Origin: Streptosporangium sandarakinum
GTDB taxonomy: Bacteria; Actinomycetota; Actinomycetes; Streptosporangiales; Streptosporangiaceae
Assembly: GCF_013409935.1 (NCBI RefSeq)
Contig: NZ_JACCCO010000003.1
Coordinates: forward strand, 620,001 to 684,000
Reading direction: 5' to 3'
Length of the DNA stretch: 64,000 nt
The notes beneath the pieces were generated by a model. That model was given only the letters and a program-made list of their open reading frames with translations. It was not told the DNA's origin and made no database searches. Shown here piece by piece: positions 57,331 through 64,000 of the stretch. Each line of letters opens with the position of its first letter. Within the stretch, counting starts at the first letter, position 1. The translations under genes were made by a program, and so were the position numbers.

Positions 57331-59004
57331 GTGACATCTGTGCAGCAGCGGCCCGCGCTCGCGCCCACCGCCAGGGGGTCGCTGATCGTGTCGTGGCTGA
57401 CCACGACCGACCACAAGATCATCGGGAACCTCTACCTGATCACGTCGTTCGTGTTCTTCGTGCTCGCCGGGATCATGGCGATGGTCATCCGCGCGGAGCT
57501 GCTCCAGCCCGGCATGCAGTTCGTCACCCAGGAGCAGTACAACCAGATGTTCACCATGCACGGCGCGGTGATGCTGCTGCTGTTCGCCACGCCGCTGTTC
57601 GCCGGCTTCGCCAACGCGATCATGCCGCTGCAGATCGGCGCGCCGGACGTGGCCTTCCCCCGGCTGAACATGGTGAGCTACTGGCTGTTCGCCTTCGGCG
57701 GGATCATCGCCGTCTCGGGGTTCCTCACCCCGGGCGGCGCGGCCAGCTTCGGCTGGTTCGCCTACACCCCGCTGTCGAGCGCGATCAGCTCACCCGGCGT
57801 CGGCGGCGACCTGTGGATCGTCGGCCTGGTCACCAGCGGTCTGGGCACGATCCTCGGCGCGGTCAACTTCATCACCACGATCATCTGCATGCGCGCCCCC
57901 GGCATGACCATGTTCCGGATGCCGCTGTTCACCTGGAACACGCTGCTCACCTCGATGATGGTGCTGATGGCCTTCCCGGTGCTCGCCGCCGCCCTGCTGG
58001 CCCTGCTGGCCGAGCGGAAGTTCGGCGCCCAGGTCTACGCCCCGGCCACCGGCGGGCCGATCCTGTGGCAGCACCTGTTCTGGTTCTTCGGCCATCCCGA
58101 GGTCTACATCATCGCGCTGCCGTTCTTCGGCATCATCACCGAGGTCATCCCGGTCTTCAGCCGCAAGCCCATCTTCGGCTACATCGGCCTGGTCGGCGCG
58201 ACCATGGCCATCGCGGGGCTGTCGATGACCGTGTGGGCGCACCACATGTTCCCGACCGGCCAGGTGCTGCTGCCGTTCTTCTCGTTCATGTCCTTCCTGA
58301 TCGCGGTCCCGACCGGGGTGAAGTTCTTCAACTGGACCGGCACCATGTGGCGCGGCCACCTGGTCTTCGCCACACCCATGCTGTACGCCGTGGGGTTCCT
58401 GGTTACCTTCCTGCTCGGCGGCCTGACCGGCGTCATCCTCGCCTCCCCGCCGCTGGACTTCCACGTGACCGACTCCTACTTCGTGGTGGCGCACTTCCAC
58501 TACGTCGTCTTCGGCACCGTGGTGTTCGCGATGTTCTCCGGCTTCTACTTCTGGTGGCCCAAGCTGACCGGGCGGATGATGAACGAGACGATCGGCAAGA
58601 TCCAGTTCTGGCTGCTGTTCATCGGCTTCCACACCACCTTCTTCGTCCAGCACCTGCTGGGCGTGGCCGGTTTCCCGCGCCGCTACGCCGACTACAGCGC
58701 GGTCGACGGCTTCACCGGCCTGAACATGATCTCCTCGATCGGCGCGTTCATCCTCGGCGCCTCCACGCTGCCGTTCTTCTACAACATCTGGTGGTCCTAC
58801 CGCCACGGGGAGCGGGTCACCGTGAACGACCCGTGGGGGTACGGCAACTCCCTGGAGTGGGCGACCTCCTGCCCGCCGCCGCGGCACAACTTCACCTCGC
58901 TGCCGCGCATCCGCTCCGAGCGTCCGGCCTTCGACCTGAGCCATCCCAGGGCGAAGACCCAGCCGCGCCAGCTCGACCCGACGGCCCCGCAGGAGGAGAT
59001 CTGA
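57331..59004 (+). CDS. ctaD: cytochrome c oxidase subunit I (aa3 type)
   Basis: 557 residues with 12 membrane helices expected. Key haem and copper ligands are visible: the low-spin haem His in [11 protein letters not shown], the CuB His and cross-linked Tyr in GHPEVYI, HH in WAHHMF, and the haem a3/a His pair in [15 protein letters not shown]. It is the catalytic proton-pumping core of the terminal oxidase in the cytoplasmic membrane. GTG at 57331 with AAGGAG at 6 nt. No ctaC, ctaE, ctaF or qcr genes adjoin it, so it is a solitary copy, perhaps a paralogue of the one in the main gene cluster. Confidence 0.95.
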   Translation: MTSVQQRPALAPTARGSLIVSWLTTTDHKIIGNLYLITSFVFFVLAGIMAMVIRAELLQPGMQFVTQEQYNQMFTMHGAVMLLLFATPLFAGFANAIMPLQIGAPDVAFPRLNMVSYWLFAFGGIIAVSGFLTPGGAASFGWFAYTPLSSAISSPGVGGDLWIVGLVTSGLGTILGAVNFITTIICMRAPGMTMFRMPLFTWNTLLTSMMVLMAFPVLAAALLALLAERKFGAQVYAPATGGPILWQHLFWFFGHPEVYIIALPFFGIITEVIPVFSRKPIFGYIGLVGATMAIAGLSMTVWAHHMFPTGQVLLPFFSFMSFLIAVPTGVKFFNWTGTMWRGHLVFATPMLYAVGFLVTFLLGGLTGVILASPPLDFHVTDSYFVVAHFHYVVFGTVVFAMFSGFYFWWPKLTGRMMNETIGKIQFWLLFIGFHTTFFVQHLLGVAGFPRRYADYSAVDGFTGLNMISSIGAFILGASTLPFFYNIWWSYRHGERVTVNDPWGYGNSLEWATSCPPPRHNFTSLPRIRSERPAFDLSHPRAKTQPRQLDPTAPQEEI

Positions 59005-59459
59005 CCGTCCGCGCGGCCGGGTGCCCGGAGGGCCGGTCCCGGCCGTCCCGCACGGGGAGACCCGGGACCGCCCGGTCCCTCCCGTCCCTTCCGCCTCTCG
59101 CGCCCCTCTCGCCCCTCCTGTCATGACGTCGCGCTGACGCCGTCCCGACGCCCCGATGCCCCGGCACTCCGGTGCCGGGGCATCGCCGTGTCCGGGGCCC
59201 GGTCCGTCCCCCGTACGGCCCGCCCCGTGCCCCGCCCGCCGTACGGTTCACCGTCTTCGACCTGCCGATTGGTCTTCGATAAAAGATCAAGGACCGACAT
59301 AACGTATTTACGCGACAAAAGGCTCTCAATTACAGTTTCGCAACATAAAGCCGACGTCTTTACTCCTGCTTTACCTTCTCGTCTAACGTCCCCGTCGGCG
59401 CGTGCACACGGCACGCAGGGATGTCCGCGCCCGGCGAACCCGGGCAGGGAGGGTATGCG
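59005..59459. other. gene-free region between ctaD and M6 protease
   Basis: Contains the terminator at 59155-59184 and an A+T-rich zone (59270-59390: AAAAGATCAAGG, CATAACGTATTTACG, AATTACAG) that is the likely promoter and leader of the protease. Nothing else is recognised. Confidence 0.5.
59155..59184 (+). terminator. strong hairpin terminator
   Basis: Perfect 13-bp stem GATGCCCCGGCAC / GTGCCGGGGCATC with a TCCG loop, 150 bp after the ctaD stop. Confidence 0.65.
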
Positions 59460-62231
59460 TTGTCCAGCAGAGGCAGAGGCATCCGCAGGCGCGTTCTCGC
59501 GCTGGTGCCTGTCGTCGGCCTGGCCGCCGCGGGACTGGCCGTCGGCGGCCAGTCGGCGCAGGCCGACACTTCGGTCGCCCGGTACCAGCCGACCGCGGCC
59601 GATTACTACATCAACTACGCGCCGCCCAGGGAAGAGCCGGAGGTGGCCGACCCGGCCGTTCCCGGCTCGCGCGCCAAGGCGCGTCAGGCCACCGCGGCGA
59701 AGAAGGTCAACCGCAAGTATTCCGAGGGCAACCCCGCCGCGGCCCGGGTGCTGGCCGCCCGCGAGGCCCAGGCGATCAAGACCGGGCTCAACCCGGCCGA
59801 GTTCCTGTTCAAGAAGTCGAAGGTCGCCAAGGAGGCGAAACTCCTCACCCTTCTGGTGGAGTTCGACGACAAGGCCAACGACGACTTCTCGGGCTTCAGC
59901 CGTCCCAAGAGCGTGACCGACGACACGTGCGTGACCGAGCCGCCGGGCACCCTGCTCAACGGCCCGCTGCACAACAAGATCCCCGACCCGGCGAAGCTGG
60001 CGAACAAGGACAACAACAGCTTCTGGGTGCCGGACTTCAGCCCCGAGCACTTCAACAAGATGCTTTACAGCTCCAAGGGCATCACCGAGCGGGTCCGCCC
60101 CGACCTGACCGACCCCCGGGACGGCCGCAAGGGCATCGACATCTCCGGCTACACCATGAAGAACATGTACGAGGAGATGTCCAAGGGCGCCTACACCGTC
60201 AGCGGTCAGGCGAGCCCGTGGATCAAGGTTCCGCACTCGGAGGCCTACTACGGCGCCCGCGCCTGCGGCCAGGAGCCCCAGGACATGAGCGGTCACCCGA
60301 GCAACCCGCTCGGCCCGGGCCAGCTCGCCATCGACGCGGTCAACTCCCTCGCCGCCGCCGACCCGAACTTCCCCTGGGCCGACTACGACGTCGAGGACGT
60401 CGCCGACGCCGACGGTGACGGCAACTTCGCCGAGCCCGACGGCGTGGTGGACCACCTGGTGCTGGTCCACGCCGGCAAGGACAAGTCCTCCGACGGCGGC
60501 GCCGAGGGTCCCTACGCGATCTGGGCGCACTCCAGCGCGGTGGCCGGCGGCTACAAGGTGCCCGGCAAGGACGTGAAGATCTCCAACTACATCGTCCAGC
60601 CGGAGGACTCCGGAGTCGGCGTCTTCGCCCACGAGTACGGCCACGACCTGGGCCTGCCGGACCTGTACGACACCACCGGTCAGGGATCCTCCGCGGTCGA
60701 CTTCTGGGACCTGATGTCCAGCGGCTCGCACAGCGGCCCGATCTTCCAGTCCATGCCCACCCACATGGGCATCTGGGACAAGTGGGTACTCGGCTGGGCC
60801 AACCCCAAGGTTTTCAACGCCGGTGACTCCTCCCGTCTCGTGACGATCGGCCAGGCCTCGCGCACGCCCAAGCTCACCCAGGACGGCGTCCGGGTGAACG
60901 TGCCCAGCGCGCCGCTGAAGATGATCGAGCCGCACAGCGGCACCAAGATGTGGTGGTCCAACCTCGACCAGGAGTGGGGCGACGTCAAGCTCGCCCGCGA
61001 CGTCCAGGTCCCGGCCGGCTCCGACGTGAAGTTCTGGCTCTGGAACAACTACGAGATCGAGCAGGACTGGGACTTCGGCTTCGTCGAGGCGTCCACCGAC
61101 GGCGGCTCCACCTGGAGCCAGCTGAAGGTCTACACCGAGGGCGGCGCCCTGGTCTCGACCGGCGACGACTACCCCGACCCGAACAAGAACCTCGCCAAGT
61201 TCAACAACCGCAAGTACGGCCTCACCGGCAACACCGACGGCTGGCGGCACGACTACGTCGACCTGGCTCCGTTCGCGGGCAAGAACATCAAGCTGCGCCT
61301 GGTCTACAACACCGACGCGGCCTTCACCCCGCGCAGCTGGCACGTGGACGACTTCGCGCTCACCAACGGCGGCCAGACCGTCTGGAGCGACGACGTCGAG
61401 GGCGGCAACAACGGCTGGACCACCAGCGGCGGCACCTTCACCAACACCCACGGCCAGGGCTGGATCGTCAACGACGGCTACCGCGAGATCTCCCGCTTCT
61501 ACCTCGCGGAGTGGCGCAACTTCGACGGCTTCGACAAGGGCCTGCAGTACACCTACACCACCAACTACTCCCGTGACGGCGCGTGGAAGGTGGAGAAGGT
61601 CAAGTACAACGCGCCCGGCATGCTGGTGTGGTACCGCGACTCGACCTACACCAACAACTCCATCGTCAACAACCTGGACCTGGCGCCGAGCATCGGCTCC
61701 AAGGGCAGCCTCCTCCTGGTCGACTCCCACTTCGACCCGCTCCGCCGGAACGGCGAGGGGGCGCAGAAGGACCCGACCGTGCTGAAGAACCTGCCCGGCC
61801 GTATGCAGACCTCGAACGCGGCGTTCTCCTTCGGTAAGACCTACCCCTTCACCGAGTGCATCGAGGGTGCGAACGAGCCGTTCAGCGCCTACTGCAGCAA
61901 GCTGCCGGCCCAGAACGGGGTGAGCGAGTTCACCGACGCCAAGACCTGGTACCCGGGCTTCGAGTTCCGTGACGGTGGCCTCTACTACCGCGACTTCGAC
62001 GCCTCGGTGGTCGTCCCGTCCAAGGGCGACCAGCGCTACAGCACCCGGGTCGTCAACCCCGACGGCACCCCGGCCACCGACCTGTACGGCAGTGACCTGG
62101 GCGACGGCCACGTCCTCGGCTCCGGCAACCCCGGCGACGAGGGCAAGGCGCTGGGTGTGAAGCTCAAGCTGATCACCCCGCTGCCCGGCAACCTCGGGGC
62201 GATCATCCAGGTGACCCCGCCGTCCAAGTGA
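59460..62231 (+). CDS. secreted M6-family (immune inhibitor A-like) metalloprotease
   Basis: 923 residues. Signal peptide MSSRGRGIRRRVLALVPVVGLAAAGLAVGGQSAQA, an N-terminal pro-region (about 36-130), and the catalytic domain with the zinc motif HEYGHDLGLPD (His391, His395, Asp401 by count) and the later DLMSSGSH metzincin turn. The C-terminal part has immune-inhibitor-A-type modules, including two MAM-like beta segments (WNNYEIEQDWDFGFVEASTDGG and RNFDGFDKGLQYTY). It is an extracellular endopeptidase. TTG at 59460 was chosen because GGGAGGG lies 7 nt upstream; an ATG at 59421 would add 13 residues without a good ribosome site. Confidence 0.9.
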   Translation: MSSRGRGIRRRVLALVPVVGLAAAGLAVGGQSAQADTSVARYQPTAADYYINYAPPREEPEVADPAVPGSRAKARQATAAKKVNRKYSEGNPAAARVLAAREAQAIKTGLNPAEFLFKKSKVAKEAKLLTLLVEFDDKANDDFSGFSRPKSVTDDTCVTEPPGTLLNGPLHNKIPDPAKLANKDNNSFWVPDFSPEHFNKMLYSSKGITERVRPDLTDPRDGRKGIDISGYTMKNMYEEMSKGAYTVSGQASPWIKVPHSEAYYGARACGQEPQDMSGHPSNPLGPGQLAIDAVNSLAAADPNFPWADYDVEDVADADGDGNFAEPDGVVDHLVLVHAGKDKSSDGGAEGPYAIWAHSSAVAGGYKVPGKDVKISNYIVQPEDSGVGVFAHEYGHDLGLPDLYDTTGQGSSAVDFWDLMSSGSHSGPIFQSMPTHMGIWDKWVLGWANPKVFNAGDSSRLVTIGQASRTPKLTQDGVRVNVPSAPLKMIEPHSGTKMWWSNLDQEWGDVKLARDVQVPAGSDVKFWLWNNYEIEQDWDFGFVEASTDGGSTWSQLKVYTEGGALVSTGDDYPDPNKNLAKFNNRKYGLTGNTDGWRHDYVDLAPFAGKNIKLRLVYNTDAAFTPRSWHVDDFALTNGGQTVWSDDVEGGNNGWTTSGGTFTNTHGQGWIVNDGYREISRFYLAEWRNFDGFDKGLQYTYTTNYSRDGAWKVEKVKYNAPGMLVWYRDSTYTNNSIVNNLDLAPSIGSKGSLLLVDSHFDPLRRNGEGAQKDPTVLKNLPGRMQTSNAAFSFGKTYPFTECIEGANEPFSAYCSKLPAQNGVSEFTDAKTWYPGFEFRDGGLYYRDFDASVVVPSKGDQRYSTRVVNPDGTPATDLYGSDLGDGHVLGSGNPGDEGKALGVKLKLITPLPGNLGAIIQVTPPSK

Positions 62232-62269
62232 CCCGGAAGATCCGCCTGACCGCCTGACCGCCCGGTCCC

Positions 62270-62296
62270 GGGCCGTCCGGACCACCCGGACGGCCC
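62270..62296 (+). terminator. first terminator hairpin after M6 protease
   Basis: Perfect 11-bp stem GGGCCGTCCGG / CCGGACGGCCC with loop ACCAC. Confidence 0.6.
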
Positions 62297-62321
62297 GGAT
62301 CACCGGCCGGAGAACCGTGTA

Positions 62322-62350
62322 TGGCCCCGCCGTCACCGACGGCGGGGCCA
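62322..62350 (+). terminator. second terminator hairpin after M6 protease
   Basis: Perfect 13-bp stem TGGCCCCGCCGTC / GACGGCGGGGCCA with a 3-nt ACC loop, 42 bp before the lipid kinase start. Two stacked hairpins isolate the protease transcript. Confidence 0.65.
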
Positions 62351-62391
62351 TACCATTTGAGCGGCAGGAACGCCGAGGCGGAGAGGGACAC

Positions 62392-63330
62392 GTGGCAGAG
62401 CTCCGAAGCAAGGCCGAGCACACCGAGGCCATCCGGACGAAGGGCAGGGTCTGCCTGGTCGTCAACACGCGTTCGCGCCGCGGCCGCCGCCTCTTCCCCG
62501 AGGTCGTCCGCGCGCTGCACGCGGAGGGTTTCAAACCGGTCCGCACCTTCACCGTCGACGATCCCCGCGCCCTGCGGGCCACGCTGGACGCGGCGCTGGA
62601 CGAACGCCCCGACCTGCTGGCCGTCGGTGGCGGCGACGGCACGCTCAGCGCCGCGGTCAAGCACGTCGCCCACCGCGACGTCGCCCTCGGCCTGCTGCCG
62701 CTGGGCACCACCAACAACTTCGCCCGCAGCCTCGGCCTCCCGCTGGACCTGCCCGGGGCGGTCCGGGTGTTCCGCACCGGCAAGGTCGCCGACATCGACC
62801 TGGGCGTCGCGGGTGACCGGGAGTTCGCCAACCTCGCCAGCTTCGGCGTCTCCGTCGAGGTGGCCGGCAAGGTGCGGCCCTGGCTCAAGCGCGTCCTCGG
62901 GCGCCCGGCCTATCCCCTGACCGCCCTGACGATCCTCCCCGGGCACCGGCCCTTCCGCGCCGCCATCACGGTGGACGGCCACCGCCACGAGCTGCTCACC
63001 CACCAGCTCAACATCGCCAACGGCCGCTTCCACGGCGGCTGGCAGGTGGCCAGGGACATCAGCATCGACAACGGCCTGCTCGTCGCCTACCAGCTCGGCT
63101 CGGGCAAGCGCCTCCGGCTGGTCGTGGAGACCCTGATCCGCGCCGCCACCGGCCGCTGGCGCAGCCTCGCGGGCGGCCCCTTCGTCGTCGGCCGGGAGAT
63201 GCTCCTGGAGACCGACCCGCCGATGGCCGCCGACGTCGACGGCGAGGTCCGTCTGATGACGCCGATCACCATCCGGACCATCCCGAACGGCCTGCGGGTG
63301 ATGGTCCCCGAGGAGTTCGTCGACTCCTGA
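62392..63330 (+). CDS. diacylglycerol/lipid kinase (DagK family)
   Basis: 312 residues. N-terminal NAD-kinase-like catalytic domain with CLVVNTRSRRG, the nucleotide motif VGGGDGTLS (about 81-89) and LLPLGTTNNFARSLGLP. The C-terminal beta-sandwich has LNIANGRFHGGWQVARDISIDNGLLVAY and ADVDGEV. It phosphorylates a lipid alcohol such as diacylglycerol on the inner membrane face. Some homologues in actinomycetes sit in secondary metabolite or stress loci, with no such link here. GTG at 62392 with GGAGAGG upstream. Confidence 0.9.
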   Translation: MAELRSKAEHTEAIRTKGRVCLVVNTRSRRGRRLFPEVVRALHAEGFKPVRTFTVDDPRALRATLDAALDERPDLLAVGGGDGTLSAAVKHVAHRDVALGLLPLGTTNNFARSLGLPLDLPGAVRVFRTGKVADIDLGVAGDREFANLASFGVSVEVAGKVRPWLKRVLGRPAYPLTALTILPGHRPFRAAITVDGHRHELLTHQLNIANGRFHGGWQVARDISIDNGLLVAYQLGSGKRLRLVVETLIRAATGRWRSLAGGPFVVGREMLLETDPPMAADVDGEVRLMTPITIRTIPNGLRVMVPEEFVDS

Positions 63331-63530
63331 GCGTCCGCTCCCGGGCCGCCCGGTGGCCCGGCTCCAGGTGGCCCGGGAGCGCCGAGCCGCCCGCTCCGCC
63401 GCTCCCCGCGCCGTTCTCCGTACCCTTTCCGCGCCGCTCCCGCGCCCCGTTCCGGGCTCCCGGGACGGGCACTCCGGATTGGACGGGGATCGCCGGGGAA
63501 GCTCCCTTCGGAAAGCGATGGGAGGACACG

Positions 63531-63695
63531 ATGGCGACCATGATCGACCGTATCCGGCGATACCTGGCCAGCCCGCAGGGCCGCAGGACCGTCGAGCGGG
63601 TCAAGGTGATGGCCCGGGACCCGCGCAACCAGCAGCGGGCACGCGAGCTGATGGCCCGCATCCGGGGGAACCGGGCCGCAGGGCCCCGGCGTTAG
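63531..63695 (+). CDS. 54-residue basic protein
   Basis: 54 residues, very Arg-rich: MATMIDRIRRYLASPQGRRTV at the start, then RVKVMARDPRNQQRARELMARIRGNR. Predicted helical with an amphipathic pattern; pI is high. GGAGG stands 5 nt before the ATG and a strong hairpin follows the stop, which supports a real gene. No domain recognised; nucleic-acid or membrane-surface binding is only a guess. Confidence 0.6.
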   Translation: MATMIDRIRRYLASPQGRRTVERVKVMARDPRNQQRARELMARIRGNRAAGPRR

Positions 63696-63746
63696 GTTCC
63701 GTTCCGTGGATCGCCGCCGTGGCGAGGCGGTCCACCGAGCGGAACC
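63695..63746. terminator. long bidirectional terminator
   Basis: GGTTCCGTTCCGTGGA pairs with TCCACCGAGCGGAACC (14 of 16), with further GC pairing inside, between the convergent basic protein and kinase genes. Confidence 0.65.
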
Positions 63747-63755
63747 CGGCCGCCG

Positions 63756-64000
63756 TTACGCGCGGCGGCCGGACAGGCGGCGGAACCTGCCGCGGATCCG
63801 GTCGAGCAGCACGGTGTCGCGTTCCGTCGCCCGCTCCCCGGGCGGCAGCCCCGCCCGTGCCCGCCGCAGGTCCTCAAGGGCCTCGGCGGCGCCCGGCCGC
63901 TTGTCCGGGGAGTGGTCGCGCATCCGCCGCAGCAGGTCCGTCACCTGCGGCGGGACGTCGTCCAGCGGGGCCTCGGCGTCCGGGCTCCCCGACGGCAGCC
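63756..64000 (-). CDS. C-terminal end of a protein-kinase-like gene (cut by window edge)
   Basis: 81 visible codons, open to the right edge. The sequence VPPQVTDLLRRMRDHSPDKRPGAAEALEDLRRARAGLPPGE is the last helix region of a Ser/Thr kinase C-lobe (the conserved Arg in DKRP), followed by a short basic tail ending RLSGRRA. No membrane helix follows, so this would be a soluble kinase or one ending right after its catalytic domain. The call rests on a short stretch only. Confidence 0.6.
   Translation of the reverse strand, partial: LPSGSPDAEAPLDDVPPQVTDLLRRMRDHSPDKRPGAAEALEDLRRARAGLPPGERATERDTVLLDRIRGRFRRLSGRRA

Noticed and set aside
59121..62888. 1255-codon open frame antisense to the M6 protease
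   Set aside because: It runs opposite a protein with signal peptide and HEYGH motif; its translation is Val/Gly/Asp-rich shadow sequence without domains.

Overview
The window is about 72-75% G+C (estimated by eye). It has actinomycete-style codon use, frequent GTG and TTG starts, ATGA/GTGA-coupled operons and many secreted proteins. Gene content (SapB-like class III lanthipeptide genes, CebR-type cellulase control, a WhiJ-like XRE/DUF5753 module, a spore-associated-protein-like domain) points to a mycelial actinobacterium. Streptosporangiaceae or a near relative is my best inference, not something the sequence proves. I found no rRNA, tRNA, CRISPR array, insertion sequence or phage gene.

Left edge (1-5.9 kb): a class III lanthipeptide locus on the minus strand. 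In transcription order it holds a LanKC synthetase, three tandem 43-residue precursor genes and a half-type ABC exporter cut by the window edge. A site-2-type M50 metallopeptidase lies just upstream. The three precursors are the most attractive find here. They share an LLDLQ leader and an unusual poly-glycine junction, and each core has two Ser-x-x-Ser/Thr-x3-Cys ring motifs. They differ mainly at one inter-ring position (Tyr, Gln or Cys).

5.9-25.4 kb: a CorA channel, a heptad-repeat coiled-coil protein, a fused E1 2-oxoacid dehydrogenase, two secreted surface proteins, and a TetR-controlled leucine catabolic operon (3-methylcrotonyl-CoA carboxylase beta and alpha, HMG-CoA lyase, acyl-CoA dehydrogenase). 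Then follow a Cys-tailed DUF5685 protein, a CebR-box GH6-CBM2 cellulase, a divergent MarR/DoxX pair and a large unrecognised protein.

25.4-44.2 kb: a pseudouridine catabolic pair (psuK, psuG), a PYROXD2-like FAD protein, an OmpR-type two-component system, and a ROK-controlled operon (Tat lipoprotein binding protein, Dpp-type permeases and ATPases, TIM-barrel sugar isomerase-like protein, PIG-L deacetylase). This operon looks like uptake and breakdown of an N-acylated sugar compound. A GT2-GtrA / GT39 membrane glycosylation pair follows, and its promoter carries the same kind of 11-bp-spaced direct repeat as the two-component operon.

44.2-64 kb: a TetR regulator, the WhiJ-like three-gene module, and a second acyl-CoA carboxylase operon (carboxyltransferase, biotin carboxylase/BCCP, enoyl-CoA hydratase, AtuA-like protein). 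Next are a Ser/Thr kinase whose outer part is a SapA-like domain, a GlcD-type FAD oxidase, a stand-alone cytochrome oxidase subunit I, a large M6 metalloprotease, a DagK-type lipid kinase, a 54-residue basic protein and the C-terminal end of a second kinase.
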